From contig JAEWYS010000013.1 of the NCBI GenBank assembly GCA_023458555.1, forward strand, positions 103,368 through 167,367: a stretch of 64,000 bases of DNA. The letters are read 5' to 3'. Made by a program: the position numbers and the translations under genes. Positions within the stretch are counted from its first letter, which is position 1. The number at the start of each line of letters is the position of its first letter. Source of the DNA: Bacteroidota bacterium (GTDB lineage: Bacteria > Bacteroidota > Bacteroidia > Cytophagales > Cytophagaceae). This document shows positions 1 through 7,940 of the stretch, piece by piece. Under the pieces are notes generated by a model. The model ran no database searches and was not told the origin of the DNA. It saw only the letters and a list, made by a program, of their open reading frames with translations.

Positions 1-2
1 TT

Positions 3-386
3 AACAAAGGAGCGTTTGTTGTTCCACTTGGCAATAATCACTTCAGGGCAGGCTCAACCTATGAAAATACGTTTGAAGATCTGGCTCCCACGGAAAAAGC
101 TACACAGGATATTAAGAACCGGTTAGATAATATGCTTAAAAAAGCATACGCCATAAAAGATGCAAAAGCAGGAATACGACCGGCTGTCGCAGACAGAAAA
201 CCCCTTATCGGCCTGCATCCGGAAATTAAAACATTAGGGATTTTCAACGGTTTAGGGACAAAAGGTGTATCGCTGGCCCCTTATTTTGCCATGCGTTTTT
301 ACAAACACCTCGAAGAAGGCGAAAAGTTGGATCCGGAAGTAGCTATAGCCCGATTCTTATCATTGTATCCGGGAATGAGTAGATAA
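3..386 (+). CDS. FAD-dependent amino-acid oxidase-like protein, C-terminal part
   Basis: The frame is open from base 3, so the start lies upstream of the window; about 127 residues remain, ending in TAA. What is visible is the C-terminal substrate-domain half of the DAO family of flavin oxidoreductases (glycine oxidase, ThiO and DadA relatives): the stretch GIRPAVADRKPLIG and the FAD-contacting C-terminal motif NGLGTKGVSLAPYFA. Family members oxidise the C-N bond of amino acids or related amines in the cytoplasm. The Rossmann FAD-binding half is not in the window, so the substrate cannot be inferred. The next gene begins five bases after the stop, suggesting co-transcription. Confidence 0.75.
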   Translation, partial: NKGAFVVPLGNNHFRAGSTYENTFEDLAPTEKATQDIKNRLDNMLKKAYAIKDAKAGIRPAVADRKPLIGLHPEIKTLGIFNGLGTKGVSLAPYFAMRFYKHLEEGEKLDPEVAIARFLSLYPGMSR

Positions 387-391
387 AGTTC

Positions 392-3300
392 ATGCTGAAA
401 AGATATTGGATTCTTCTGGTTTTACTCCAAATCATCTTTTGCGCCTGTGCGCAGGAGTATGAGCAGACCTTTGGTAAAAACCGGGTACAAAATAAAACCT
501 ATGACTGGAAGGTATTGTCTTTTCGAAATACGGATGTTTATTATTACGGTCAAAACAAAGAGCTGGCAGAATATGCCGGACGATTTTCGGAAGAAAATCT
601 GCTGATTCTAACGAATATTACTGGTTTTACGCCTTATTCAAAAATCCGTCTCATTATATATGCCAATATGGACGAATACCATCAGGCCAATATTGCCATT
701 TCGGATCCGGAATATATTAGCGGCGGTCAGACAACCTTCATAAAAACAAGAGTTGAGGTTCCGTTCAAAGGTACAACTTTGCAGTTCGAAAATGATATAC
801 GGCAGGGAATTGCCAATACACTGGTTTATTCCATGCTATATGGAGGAAGCTTTAAAGAAGTACTCCAGAATACCTATTTTCTCTCTCTGCCGGATTGGTT
901 TATAAGCGGAGCAGCACGCTATATTGCGTACGGCTGGGATCTTGAGATGGACAATTATGTAAGGTCCATACTTTCCGAAGGCAGGTTGAGTGATCCTCAC
1001 CACCTGAAAGGTGATAAAGCTGCAATAATAGGTCAGTCTATATGGAATTATTTTGTATTTCAGTTTGGAGAAAGCGAATTTCAGGCAATTCTCAACTTTG
1101 TCAAGGTTGTAAAAAATTACAAAGTAGCCTTTGAATCAGGTACAGGAGTCCCATATGATACTTTTTTGTCTAACTGGAAAGATTTTTACAATAGTGGATT
1201 TCAATTAGAAAAAGAATCTGAAAGCAAAAGAATCCCGGGAATAAAAAACGGCTCTTCTGTTACATCATTCAGTCTTCTGGGCAAAGACAAACTGGCAGTA
1301 AGCACAATAGCCAATAACCGTTTTCATCTTCGCACAAAAGAGCTTACCTCTGCCACATCCCGTACAAAAGTTATTTATAAAGGGGGGCAACGGATACTTA
1401 ACAGAAAAGAGAACAGTAATCTGCCAATAGTACGGGCTGATTATGTTCAACAACCGGCTTTGTTATTGTCAAAAGCCGGTAAAGGCTATTTTCTCTGTAT
1501 TTACAGGAATGATTCCCGAAAATGGGAAAAAATCAGAATACCGGGTCTGAACAATATCACCGATTACACTTTCTCGCCCGATGGTAAATCGATATTACTG
1601 GCCGGATCAGGCAATGCCAATAGTGACCTCTATCAATTCAGTCTGCAAACCAGAAAATTGTATCAGCTAACCAATTTTGTCCATGATGAGGTTAATCCCG
1701 GATATATTCCATCGACCAACAAAATTACCTATAGTTCCAACAGCTATAAGGACACTATTACCGGTAATACATATTTTCAGGTTCACATAATGGACCTTCG
1801 AACAAGAAAGGTCGAGATAACTCTGCCAATCAGCGGTAATTCGGGCCACCCCAAGGCGACGAAAGAAGGAATATTTTTTTTAAATGATCTAAGCGGTTAT
1901 TCATCAATAAATTATTATAGCTTTCTGGATTCTTCAATAACACTGATATACAGATCAGCTAACGGAATTCAGGATTTTGAACTGATTGACGATGGTAAAA
2001 CATTTATAATTCAATCTTTTGATAATGGTAAGGTAACACTCAGGCAGGTAAATGCTGATCCTCTCTTAGCCGAAACAGAAACCGGCACCCTTTTGACCCG
2101 AAGAGCAAATTATATAGATCAGGCACGTAATGATAAAGCCGCTGAAATCAGAGCAAGAGGACGCTACACAAGAACTCCGGAAAATAATGAAAATATGGAA
2201 GAAGATACGGAGGAGGAATTAATTGATATTCAAAACTATCGTTTCGAAAGTGAAAAGCAGTCTGATTTTCCGGTATCAGATATTGAGCTTATCCGGAAAA
2301 AACTGGGGGCGGATGTGTATCTGAAGGGTCCGGAGGCCTACAACAATCCGTTTTCCATACAAAATGTCAACTCCACAATCCTTATAGATCCACTTCGGGG
2401 TCTAGGGATTTTGCTGAACGCAGATATGAGTGACTTGCTGGAAAACCATAAACTTTCTATTGGAATATTCGGTCTGATGGATCTGCAAAGCAGCAATATG
2501 TTCGGCTCCTACAAATTTCTCCGGTATCGCACCGATCTTGGCTTAAGATACGAACGAAAGACCATTTTTGCCTCTTCCGGAGCGTATTCAGAAAGGTATG
2601 CGCTTAATACGGCTGAGTTTTCAATCTCATATCCTCTTGATGTAAGTAAGCGGCTGGATCTTCGACCTTTCATTGCGATGACCACTTATACACCATTGGA
2701 TTTATCACTGCAAAAGCCAGATACAATCCGTTACAATGTATTGTATGCCGGGGCACGCAAATCTTTTGTTATGGACAATACCATAGCCTACGGACCCAAC
2801 GTACGAAGCGGTTTTCGCGGAGCTATACATCTTGATAGTTATCTGAGTCCGCAGCCTCAGTACAATTTTGGCAAACTGGTCATTGATCTCCGTCACTATC
2901 TTCCTTTGTACAAAAAACTCACACTGGCCACGCGAGCCTATTACGGTCAGTTTTTTGGGAAAGCTCCTAAAAAGTTCCTTTTGGGCGGAATGAACAACTG
3001 GCTGTTTAACAGCACAGTAAGACAGGGGCAGAATAATCCATTAGCAATAGAACCCTTTGTCAACAACAGTGATTTATTGTTTATTGAATATGTAATGCCC
3101 ATGCGGGGTTTCAGCTACAATCAGCAGTTTGGCAATAAGGCTTTTGTTTTTAATGCAGAATTAAGAATGCCTGTTGCGGGAATTATTTTTCCTGAAGAAG
3201 TAAGCTCAACATTTATAAGAAATTTTGAAATTTCGGGCTTTACGGATATAGGGGCAGCGTGGTCAGGAAAAAGTCCTTATTCCAAAGAAAATATTCTGAA

Positions 3301-3499
3301 TACCAATACAATCGATAACTCAAATACTCCATTCAGTGCACAGGTTAATACCTACAAGAATCCTTATCTTATTGGTTATGGTCTGGGTTTACGTACTATA
3401 TTGCTTGGTTATTTTGTAAAACTGGACATTGCATGGGGATGGCATGACAGACAGATCCACAACACCAGATATTATGTTACCCTGGGTTATGATTTTTAA
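392..3499 (+). CDS. Large outer-membrane protein: peptidase-MA-like, beta-propeller and surface-antigen barrel
   Basis: A 1035-residue secreted protein. The N-terminus has a hydrophobic signal ending in a lipobox-like FCAC at about residues 17-20. Residues about 50-280 resemble the peptidase-MA-like region found in Bacteroidota propeller proteins, with DWFISGAARYIAYG, but I see no HExxH zinc motif. Residues about 290-560 have the repeated strand pattern of a TolB/WD40-like propeller (for example YTFSPDGKSILLAGSG). Residues about 690-1035 look like a bacterial surface antigen (Omp85-like) barrel, and the last residue is Phe, as is usual for outer-membrane barrels. Role unknown; probably an outer-membrane or exported envelope protein. 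It may be co-transcribed with the upstream oxidase and the downstream hydrolase, 48 bases away. Confidence 0.65.
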   Translation: MLKRYWILLVLLQIIFCACAQEYEQTFGKNRVQNKTYDWKVLSFRNTDVYYYGQNKELAEYAGRFSEENLLILTNITGFTPYSKIRLIIYANMDEYHQANIAISDPEYISGGQTTFIKTRVEVPFKGTTLQFENDIRQGIANTLVYSMLYGGSFKEVLQNTYFLSLPDWFISGAARYIAYGWDLEMDNYVRSILSEGRLSDPHHLKGDKAAIIGQSIWNYFVFQFGESEFQAILNFVKVVKNYKVAFESGTGVPYDTFLSNWKDFYNSGFQLEKESESKRIPGIKNGSSVTSFSLLGKDKLAVSTIANNRFHLRTKELTSATSRTKVIYKGGQRILNRKENSNLPIVRADYVQQPALLLSKAGKGYFLCIYRNDSRKWEKIRIPGLNNITDYTFSPDGKSILLAGSGNANSDLYQFSLQTRKLYQLTNFVHDEVNPGYIPSTNKITYSSNSYKDTITGNTYFQVHIMDLRTRKVEITLPISGNSGHPKATKEGIFFLNDLSGYSSINYYSFLDSSITLIYRSANGIQDFELIDDGKTFIIQSFDNGKVTLRQVNADPLLAETETGTLLTRRANYIDQARNDKAAEIRARGRYTRTPENNENMEEDTEEELIDIQNYRFESEKQSDFPVSDIELIRKKLGADVYLKGPEAYNNPFSIQNVNSTILIDPLRGLGILLNADMSDLLENHKLSIGIFGLMDLQSSNMFGSYKFLRYRTDLGLRYERKTIFASSGAYSERYALNTAEFSISYPLDVSKRLDLRPFIAMTTYTPLDLSLQKPDTIRYNVLYAGARKSFVMDNTIAYGPNVRSGFRGAIHLDSYLSPQPQYNFGKLVIDLRHYLPLYKKLTLATRAYYGQFFGKAPKKFLLGGMNNWLFNSTVRQGQNNPLAIEPFVNNSDLLFIEYVMPMRGFSYNQQFGNKAFVFNAELRMPVAGIIFPEEVSSTFIRNFEISGFTDIGAAWSGKSPYSKENILNTNTIDNSNTPFSAQVNTYKNPYLIGYGLGLRTILLGYFVKLDIAWGWHDRQIHNTRYYVTLGYDF

Positions 3500-3547
3500 C
3501 TTTGTATATTATATCATTTTCTGAGCAAAAGGAGTATAAGTAAACAT

Positions 3548-4693
3548 ATGAAAAGGCTCCTGAAAATTCTGCTTCCCATTTCCTTCGTGCTGGTTATATT
3601 AGGTCTGATCGCATTAATAACAGGTAATAAGTATTTATTTTCTGTGATCCGGCATAATTTCCCCGGTATCGATGATTACAAAATTTTCTCCAATCGGAAA
3701 ATCAGAAAAAGTAAACAGCCACAGGCCTGGAAAATAGCAAGGGATTATAATAGTAGCATCCTTTCTCCCCGATTAAGAAAAAAGCTTGAGCAACTCCGGA
3801 GCATTGCATTTTTGGTTGTTAAAAAAGATACCATTCTTTATGAGGAATATTGGAATGGCTATGAAAATAAGCAGATAAGCAACTCCTTTTCAATGGCCAA
3901 AACATATGTGGGAGTTATGACCGGAATTGCCCTAAAGAACGGTTTTCTGAAAAGCCTTGATCAACCTGTTTCAGATTTTATCAAGGACTTTGGAAAAGAT
4001 GCAAGAAAGAGAATTACCATCCGGCATTTAATCACCATGAGCTCTGGGCTTAACTGGAAGGAAAGCTATATCAATCCGTTTTCGGTAACCACCAAAGGAT
4101 ATTATGGAGATGATATAGTCAGGACCTGTCTCCGGCTGCATTGTATAGAAGAACCCGGAAAATTGTTTGAATACCGGAGCGGAGACACACAGCTGCTTGC
4201 CATGGTATTGGAAAAAGCAACAGGCATGAACCTTTCCCGAAATGTTGAAAAATATCTGTGGCAGCCAACCGGAGCTGAGTTTGATGCTTTCTGGTCACTT
4301 GATAAAGTAAACGGGACTGAAAAAGCCTATTGTTGTCTTAATTCCAATGCCAGAGATTTCGCAAGACTTGGAAAGCTGTATCTTCAAAATGGTGTCTGGA
4401 ACGGGCAACAGCTATTGGATCCTGGTTTTGTTCAGGAGTCACTTGAGGCAGCTCCGCTTATCGACAAAGAGACCGGAAATAAGGTAGATTTTTACGGCTA
4501 TTCATGGTGGCTGGTACCGCAATACAAAAACCACCGCATTTTTTATGCGAGAGGTATCCTGGGACAATACCTCATTGTAATACCGGAAAAAGAGCTAATC
4601 ATCGTGAGACTTGGTAAAAAACGAGGCCGAAAAACCGGACCGCATTTTGAAGAACTCTTTCTCATGATCGATGAAGCCTTGGAGAAATGGTAA
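3548..4693 (+). CDS. Serine hydrolase of the beta-lactamase / class C family
   Basis: A 381-residue protein of the beta-lactamase/penicillin-binding-like family (PF00144). An N-terminal hydrophobic segment (residues about 7-27) anchors or exports it. The catalytic SxxK motif is S115-MAK in NSFSMAKTYVG. The YxN position is replaced by the YRSGD stretch common in this family, and RHLITMSSGL is the typical family signature. Members are esterases, D-amino peptidases or penicillin-binding enzymes acting in the periplasm; there is no specific reason to call it a drug-inactivating lactamase. Forty-eight bases separate it from the outer-membrane gene upstream. No clear terminator follows; the downstream region is a decayed intergenic stretch. 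Confidence 0.8.
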   Translation: MKRLLKILLPISFVLVILGLIALITGNKYLFSVIRHNFPGIDDYKIFSNRKIRKSKQPQAWKIARDYNSSILSPRLRKKLEQLRSIAFLVVKKDTILYEEYWNGYENKQISNSFSMAKTYVGVMTGIALKNGFLKSLDQPVSDFIKDFGKDARKRITIRHLITMSSGLNWKESYINPFSVTTKGYYGDDIVRTCLRLHCIEEPGKLFEYRSGDTQLLAMVLEKATGMNLSRNVEKYLWQPTGAEFDAFWSLDKVNGTEKAYCCLNSNARDFARLGKLYLQNGVWNGQQLLDPGFVQESLEAAPLIDKETGNKVDFYGYSWWLVPQYKNHRIFYARGILGQYLIVIPEKELIIVRLGKKRGRKTGPHFEELFLMIDEALEKW

Positions 4694-5237
4694 TGAAGCC
4701 AACATCATTCCTATGCGCTTAAAACCGTCTTACCGGGCATACAGCGATTGTTGCCATGATTTTAAGATGTTGTATTGAACCACCATCCCCAAAGGCGACA
4801 CCAAAAGCCGACACAGCATCGAGTTCGGAAGACGAAGTATAGGTAAGACCATGTAAACCATAGATATATCGAAAATTGCTTCCACCAAGGTAATGTAATA
4901 CATCATACAAGACATGTAATTCGTCGCGCACAACATATTAATACAGGAAGTCAAAAGACTACTTGGTGAAACAAACGGGCAGATTACTCAGATATCTTAT
5001 GCTGTTGAATACAATACGGTGACGCACCAGAAAATTTCTACAAAAATCAGATCTCCATCCTGTATCCTTTCATATTTTCTTGAACACAAGGAGCTACCTG
5101 TATTGCAATCAAAGTTCATTCTTTTCTTAATAGGTATTTCCGGCGTTTGCAGTTAAATAGTTGTTGTAGTTCAAACAATAACAAAAATTAATTGCTTATA
5201 AAGTATCCCTTTCTGAATAATCCCGTACGAGAAGACA
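4694..5237. other. 544-base intergenic stretch with decayed coding sequence
   Basis: No intact gene is convincing here. The right part holds a broken AraC-type helix-turn-helix relic (listed separately). The left part has short minus-strand frames (about 4719-4954) of 70-74 codons. They resemble nothing I recognise and overlap each other in two frames, so I do not call them genes. The tract looks like the remains of a lost regulator gene between the hydrolase and the TIR-like gene. Confidence 0.5.
4920..5078 (+). pseudogene. Relic of an AraC-family DNA-binding domain
   Basis: From about 4932 one frame reads LIQEVKRLLGETNGQITQIS followed by YAVEYNTVTH. This matches the AraC-type pattern of recognition helices (AKRLL..T...I.EIA..LGY...H). 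Near 5025 the match moves to the next frame, which continues KFLQKSDLHPVSF, like the usual FFKK..G.SP..F end of the domain. So the second helix-turn-helix is present but split by a frameshift. The preceding sensor and first-helix portion is missing because an in-frame stop lies at 4917-4919. It reads as the eroded C-terminus of a transcription regulator. The call rests on motif resemblance alone. Confidence 0.5.
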
Positions 5238-5975
5238 ATGGAAGAACTAAATTTTTATATCAAAAAGCTGCAGGATCTGGAATACCGGGGTGAATGGAAG
5301 GAATATTTCAGACATAGTTATGATAAAGTATATGAACTTATTGATCATTCTACTTTTTTCAAAAGAGGCGAATATCTGAAGGAACTCGAAAGATTACGTA
5401 ACATTCTTCTGGATATGCCTTACATCGCCGATGACGAGGATCGTCTGCACTTCAGAAAAATTCAGAAAAATGTCATTGATCTCCTTTATAAAGTAATGGG
5501 AGAGAATAAGCGAATCTTTCTGATACATGGCTCAAATTCAGCATTAACGGATAAAGTATCCACTTTTCTAGGCCGGTTAAGGCTCGATTTTGAAATGATG
5601 GAGAATGAGGCAGAAGCTGTTCCCGATATCAGAAAGTTTATACAACTGGCAAAAAGCTGTGACTATACCATTGTGCTTCTGTCCGCTGATCAGATGATTT
5701 ATCCCGAAAATAGTCATGGACGCTGGAGAGTAAATCAGAACGTATTGCTGGAATTGGGCTATTTTCTTTCCAGTGTCGGGAAAAAAAATATTTTAATTCT
5801 GAATACCGCCGATAAAGAAACAGAACTCCCGTATCAGCTTGAAGAAATTCCGGCACATCCATATACAACAGATGGCAACTGGAAACAATTCATAATTGAT
5901 GAATTGCAAAACAGCGGTATTTACCTCGACCAGCAAATTATATCAAAAATAATGGATAGCAGTACCAATAATTAA
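5238..5975 (+). CDS. TIR-like (CAP12-type) nucleotide-binding domain protein
   Basis: A 245-residue soluble protein. Residues 1-90 are helical with no recognised domain. Residues about 92-225 match the predicted nucleotide-binding TIR-like family (PF10137, as in Cap12/Pycsar effectors): RIFLIHGSN at the first strand, YTIVLLSADQM, then NVLLELGYFLSSVGKKNIL, with the conserved Glu at about residue 172 (family catalytic or NAD-contacting position). Relatives bind or degrade NAD+ in anti-phage signalling, but many are uncharacterised orphans. No cyclase, STING or CD-NTase gene is adjacent, so the trigger is unknown. It sits alone between a decayed region and the convergent comF gene. Domain assignment is fairly secure; a defence role is inference. 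Confidence 0.75.
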   Translation: MEELNFYIKKLQDLEYRGEWKEYFRHSYDKVYELIDHSTFFKRGEYLKELERLRNILLDMPYIADDEDRLHFRKIQKNVIDLLYKVMGENKRIFLIHGSNSALTDKVSTFLGRLRLDFEMMENEAEAVPDIRKFIQLAKSCDYTIVLLSADQMIYPENSHGRWRVNQNVLLELGYFLSSVGKKNILILNTADKETELPYQLEEIPAHPYTTDGNWKQFIIDELQNSGIYLDQQIISKIMDSSTNN

Positions 5976-5995
5976 TTAGTCAGGACAAAATTCAT

Positions 5996-6673
5996 TCAGA
6001 CTGCCACAGACAGGGCAGCTATACTAATCTTTTCAGCACCAGCCTCCTTTAAACAGGAGGCTAATGACTCAATCGTAGAACCGGTAGTAACAACATCATC
6101 CACAATCAGAATATGTTTCCCCCGAATTGTGTCCGGATGAATAACCCGGAATGCAGTGCCCAGACTCTGATTACGTTCAAGACGACCCTTCTTTGTAAAA
6201 GAGCCGGTATATTTTATTCTTGCAACTGCATCCATCTGTACATCAGCCCCAATCTTCTTTCCAATAGCTTTGGCAGGATAGTCACACTGGTTGTAGCCAC
6301 GTTGCCTAAAACGCCTGGGATGCACAGGTACCGGTATTACAAGATCAAATTTTCCGTAAAATTTCATTTCCCGAATCCGATTACCCAGCAACATTCCTAA
6401 CCAGGTCCCTAATTCTGTCTGTCCCTCATATTTCAAAGCATGTAAAATTCTTCCTGCAATTCCTCCTTTTATAAATTTAAGATAGGCAAATACATATTCT
6501 GTTTCAACCCGACCGTAAAATCGCAATTTCATAATATGTTCAGCTTCCATATAATCAATTAGCGGAAGATGAAAATAGCAGACAGAACAGACATGTTTCT
6601 CTCCTTTTATCAGAATAGAAGAACAGGACATACAGCATTCGGGAAAAAACAACGAAATAAAATCACGTAGCAT
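5996..6673 (-). CDS. comF: ComF family phosphoribosyltransferase-like protein
   Basis: A 225-residue ComF/GntX-type protein. The N-terminus carries a zinc-ribbon-like Cys set (CCMSC at about 14-18, then CSVC at about 29-32). The C-terminal half is a type I phosphoribosyltransferase fold with VIPVPVHPRRFRQRGYNQ and the PRPP-binding loop ILIVDDVVTTGST. ComF proteins act in the cytoplasm and in several species are needed for uptake or processing of transforming DNA; the enzymatic substrate is not established. Its stop lies 20 bases from that of the convergent TIR-like gene. It is divergent from the small gene at 6732, with a promoter region of about 60 bases between. Confidence 0.88.
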   Translation of the reverse strand: MLRDFISLFFPECCMSCSSILIKGEKHVCSVCYFHLPLIDYMEAEHIMKLRFYGRVETEYVFAYLKFIKGGIAGRILHALKYEGQTELGTWLGMLLGNRIREMKFYGKFDLVIPVPVHPRRFRQRGYNQCDYPAKAIGKKIGADVQMDAVARIKYTGSFTKKGRLERNQSLGTAFRVIHPDTIRGKHILIVDDVVTTGSTIESLASCLKEAGAEKISIAALSVAV

Positions 6674-6686
6674 GGTAAAAAAATGA

Positions 6687-6717
6687 TTGAATGCGACAAA
6701 ATAATATAAATTTGTCG
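6687..6717 (+). promoter_or_regulatory. Bacteroidota-type promoter before the 6732 gene, with inverted repeat
   Basis: A perfect TAnnTTTG -7 element, TAAATTTG, lies at 6707-6714, with TTG at 6687-6689 as a plausible -33 element 17 bases upstream. A 7-base inverted repeat (CGACAAA at 6694-6700, TTTGTCG at 6711-6717) overlaps the -7 element and could be an operator. Assignment is by consensus only. Confidence 0.45.
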
Positions 6718-6731
6718 TTTCTTTAGTGGAA

Positions 6732-7079
6732 ATGGAAAAATCAGAAGACGAGTTTGCAAAAGCATGGGCTAGGGTTGAATACAGGTTTATAAGTGAAACA
6801 AAAAAAAAACCGGACCTTAACGTAATCCTTTTTTTGATTGGTATTCAGGAGCTTGGCAAAGGAAAAAAGAAATATACCAAAGAGCAGAAGCAGGATCTGA
6901 TGCATCTTGGGATATGTAAAGTATTAAGTTATTCGGGATATTATGAGTTGGATGGAATCGATCAGGACGGATGGCCTCACTGGAAAAAAGTCAGAGATCT
7001 GCCCAGATTTGATCTTCTCGAGCAGGAAAAATTCCTGAAAGCTCATATAATTGAATATTTCTCTGAAATCGGATTATGA
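6732..7079 (+). CDS. Conserved hypothetical protein
   Basis: A 115-residue soluble, charged, mostly helical protein with no signal peptide and no motif I can name. I chose the ATG at 6732 over the in-frame GTG at 6726. The gene overlaps the exonuclease III start by four bases (ATGA at 7076-7079), so the two are translationally coupled. This pairing suggests a conserved Bacteroidota protein of the same operon, but no function can be assigned. Confidence 0.65.
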   Translation: MEKSEDEFAKAWARVEYRFISETKKKPDLNVILFLIGIQELGKGKKKYTKEQKQDLMHLGICKVLSYSGYYELDGIDQDGWPHWKKVRDLPRFDLLEQEKFLKAHIIEYFSEIGL

Positions 7080-7840
7080 AAATAATAACCTATAACATAA
7101 ACGGCTTTCGTTCCGCACTCAGGAAAGGTTTTGATGAATGGCTTTTTGCTACCGGTGCAGATCTCGTTTGCCTTCAGGAGATTAAGTGTTTGCCGGAAGA
7201 TATAGACAGTGCACCCTTTCGGGAAGCAGGATATGAAATATACTGGCACCCGGCCCAGAAAAAAGGTTATAGCGGTCTGGCAACCCTGAGCAAGGTATCT
7301 CCAAAATCAGTGTGTATAGGATGTGGTATTGAAAAATATGATACCGAAGGAAGAGTTTTACGACTTGATTTTGAAACTTTTTCTGTAGTAAACGTATACA
7401 TGCCTTCCGGCTCAAGCGGTGATGAAAGGCAAAGCTTCAAATTTGGTTGGATGGATGACTTCTATGAGTATATCCATAATCTCAAAAAAGAATTTCCAAA
7501 TCTCATTGTGTGTGGCGATTATAATATCTGTCACCGGCCAATAGATATACACAATCCGAAATCCAATGCCAAATCATCCGGTTTTCTGCCAGAAGAAAGG
7601 GAATGGATGGAAAAATTGTTTTCTTCCGGTTTTCATGATGCATTCAGGCATTTTAATCAGGAACCGCATCATTATACCTGGTGGAGCTACAGAGCAGGAG
7701 CAAGGGGCAAGAACTTAGGCTGGCGAATTGACTATCATGCTGTTACTGACAGCATGCTTCCAAGACTGCAGCGTTCGGTTATTCTGAAAGAAGCCTTTCA
7801 TTCTGATCATTGTCCCGTTTTATTAGAGATAGCAGATTAA
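7076..7840 (+). CDS. xth: Exodeoxyribonuclease III
   Basis: A 254-residue protein, the usual length for ExoIII/APE-type AP endonucleases. It cleaves the backbone 5' to abasic sites in base-excision repair and has 3'-5' exonuclease activity on duplex DNA. Family motifs are all present: KIITYNINGFRSA at the start, the metal-binding Glu in LQEIK, GDYNICH with the catalytic Asp and Asn, the WSYRAGAR..N.GWRIDY block, and the C-terminal SDHCPV catalytic Asp-His pair. Its start overlaps the stop of the preceding gene. The relatives most like this are the Bacteroidota ExoA/Xth type. Confidence 0.95.
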   Translation: MKIITYNINGFRSALRKGFDEWLFATGADLVCLQEIKCLPEDIDSAPFREAGYEIYWHPAQKKGYSGLATLSKVSPKSVCIGCGIEKYDTEGRVLRLDFETFSVVNVYMPSGSSGDERQSFKFGWMDDFYEYIHNLKKEFPNLIVCGDYNICHRPIDIHNPKSNAKSSGFLPEEREWMEKLFSSGFHDAFRHFNQEPHHYTWWSYRAGARGKNLGWRIDYHAVTDSMLPRLQRSVILKEAFHSDHCPVLLEIAD

Positions 7841-7940
7841 AAAGACAAAGTTTTTTTTGAAGAAAATTGTTTTTATATTGCTGTTTTTAATTTCAACATT
7901 AACGTATTTTTACAAAGACAAATAAATAATAACAGGTATA

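Noticed and set aside
3548..4693. Beta-lactamase resistance gene
   Set aside because: The SxxK fold is shared with many esterases and peptidases; nothing marks antibiotic hydrolysis.
4719..4954. Two overlapping minus-strand frames of 70 and 74 codons
   Set aside because: Both open at the same place in different frames and match nothing I know; the region shows signs of decay.
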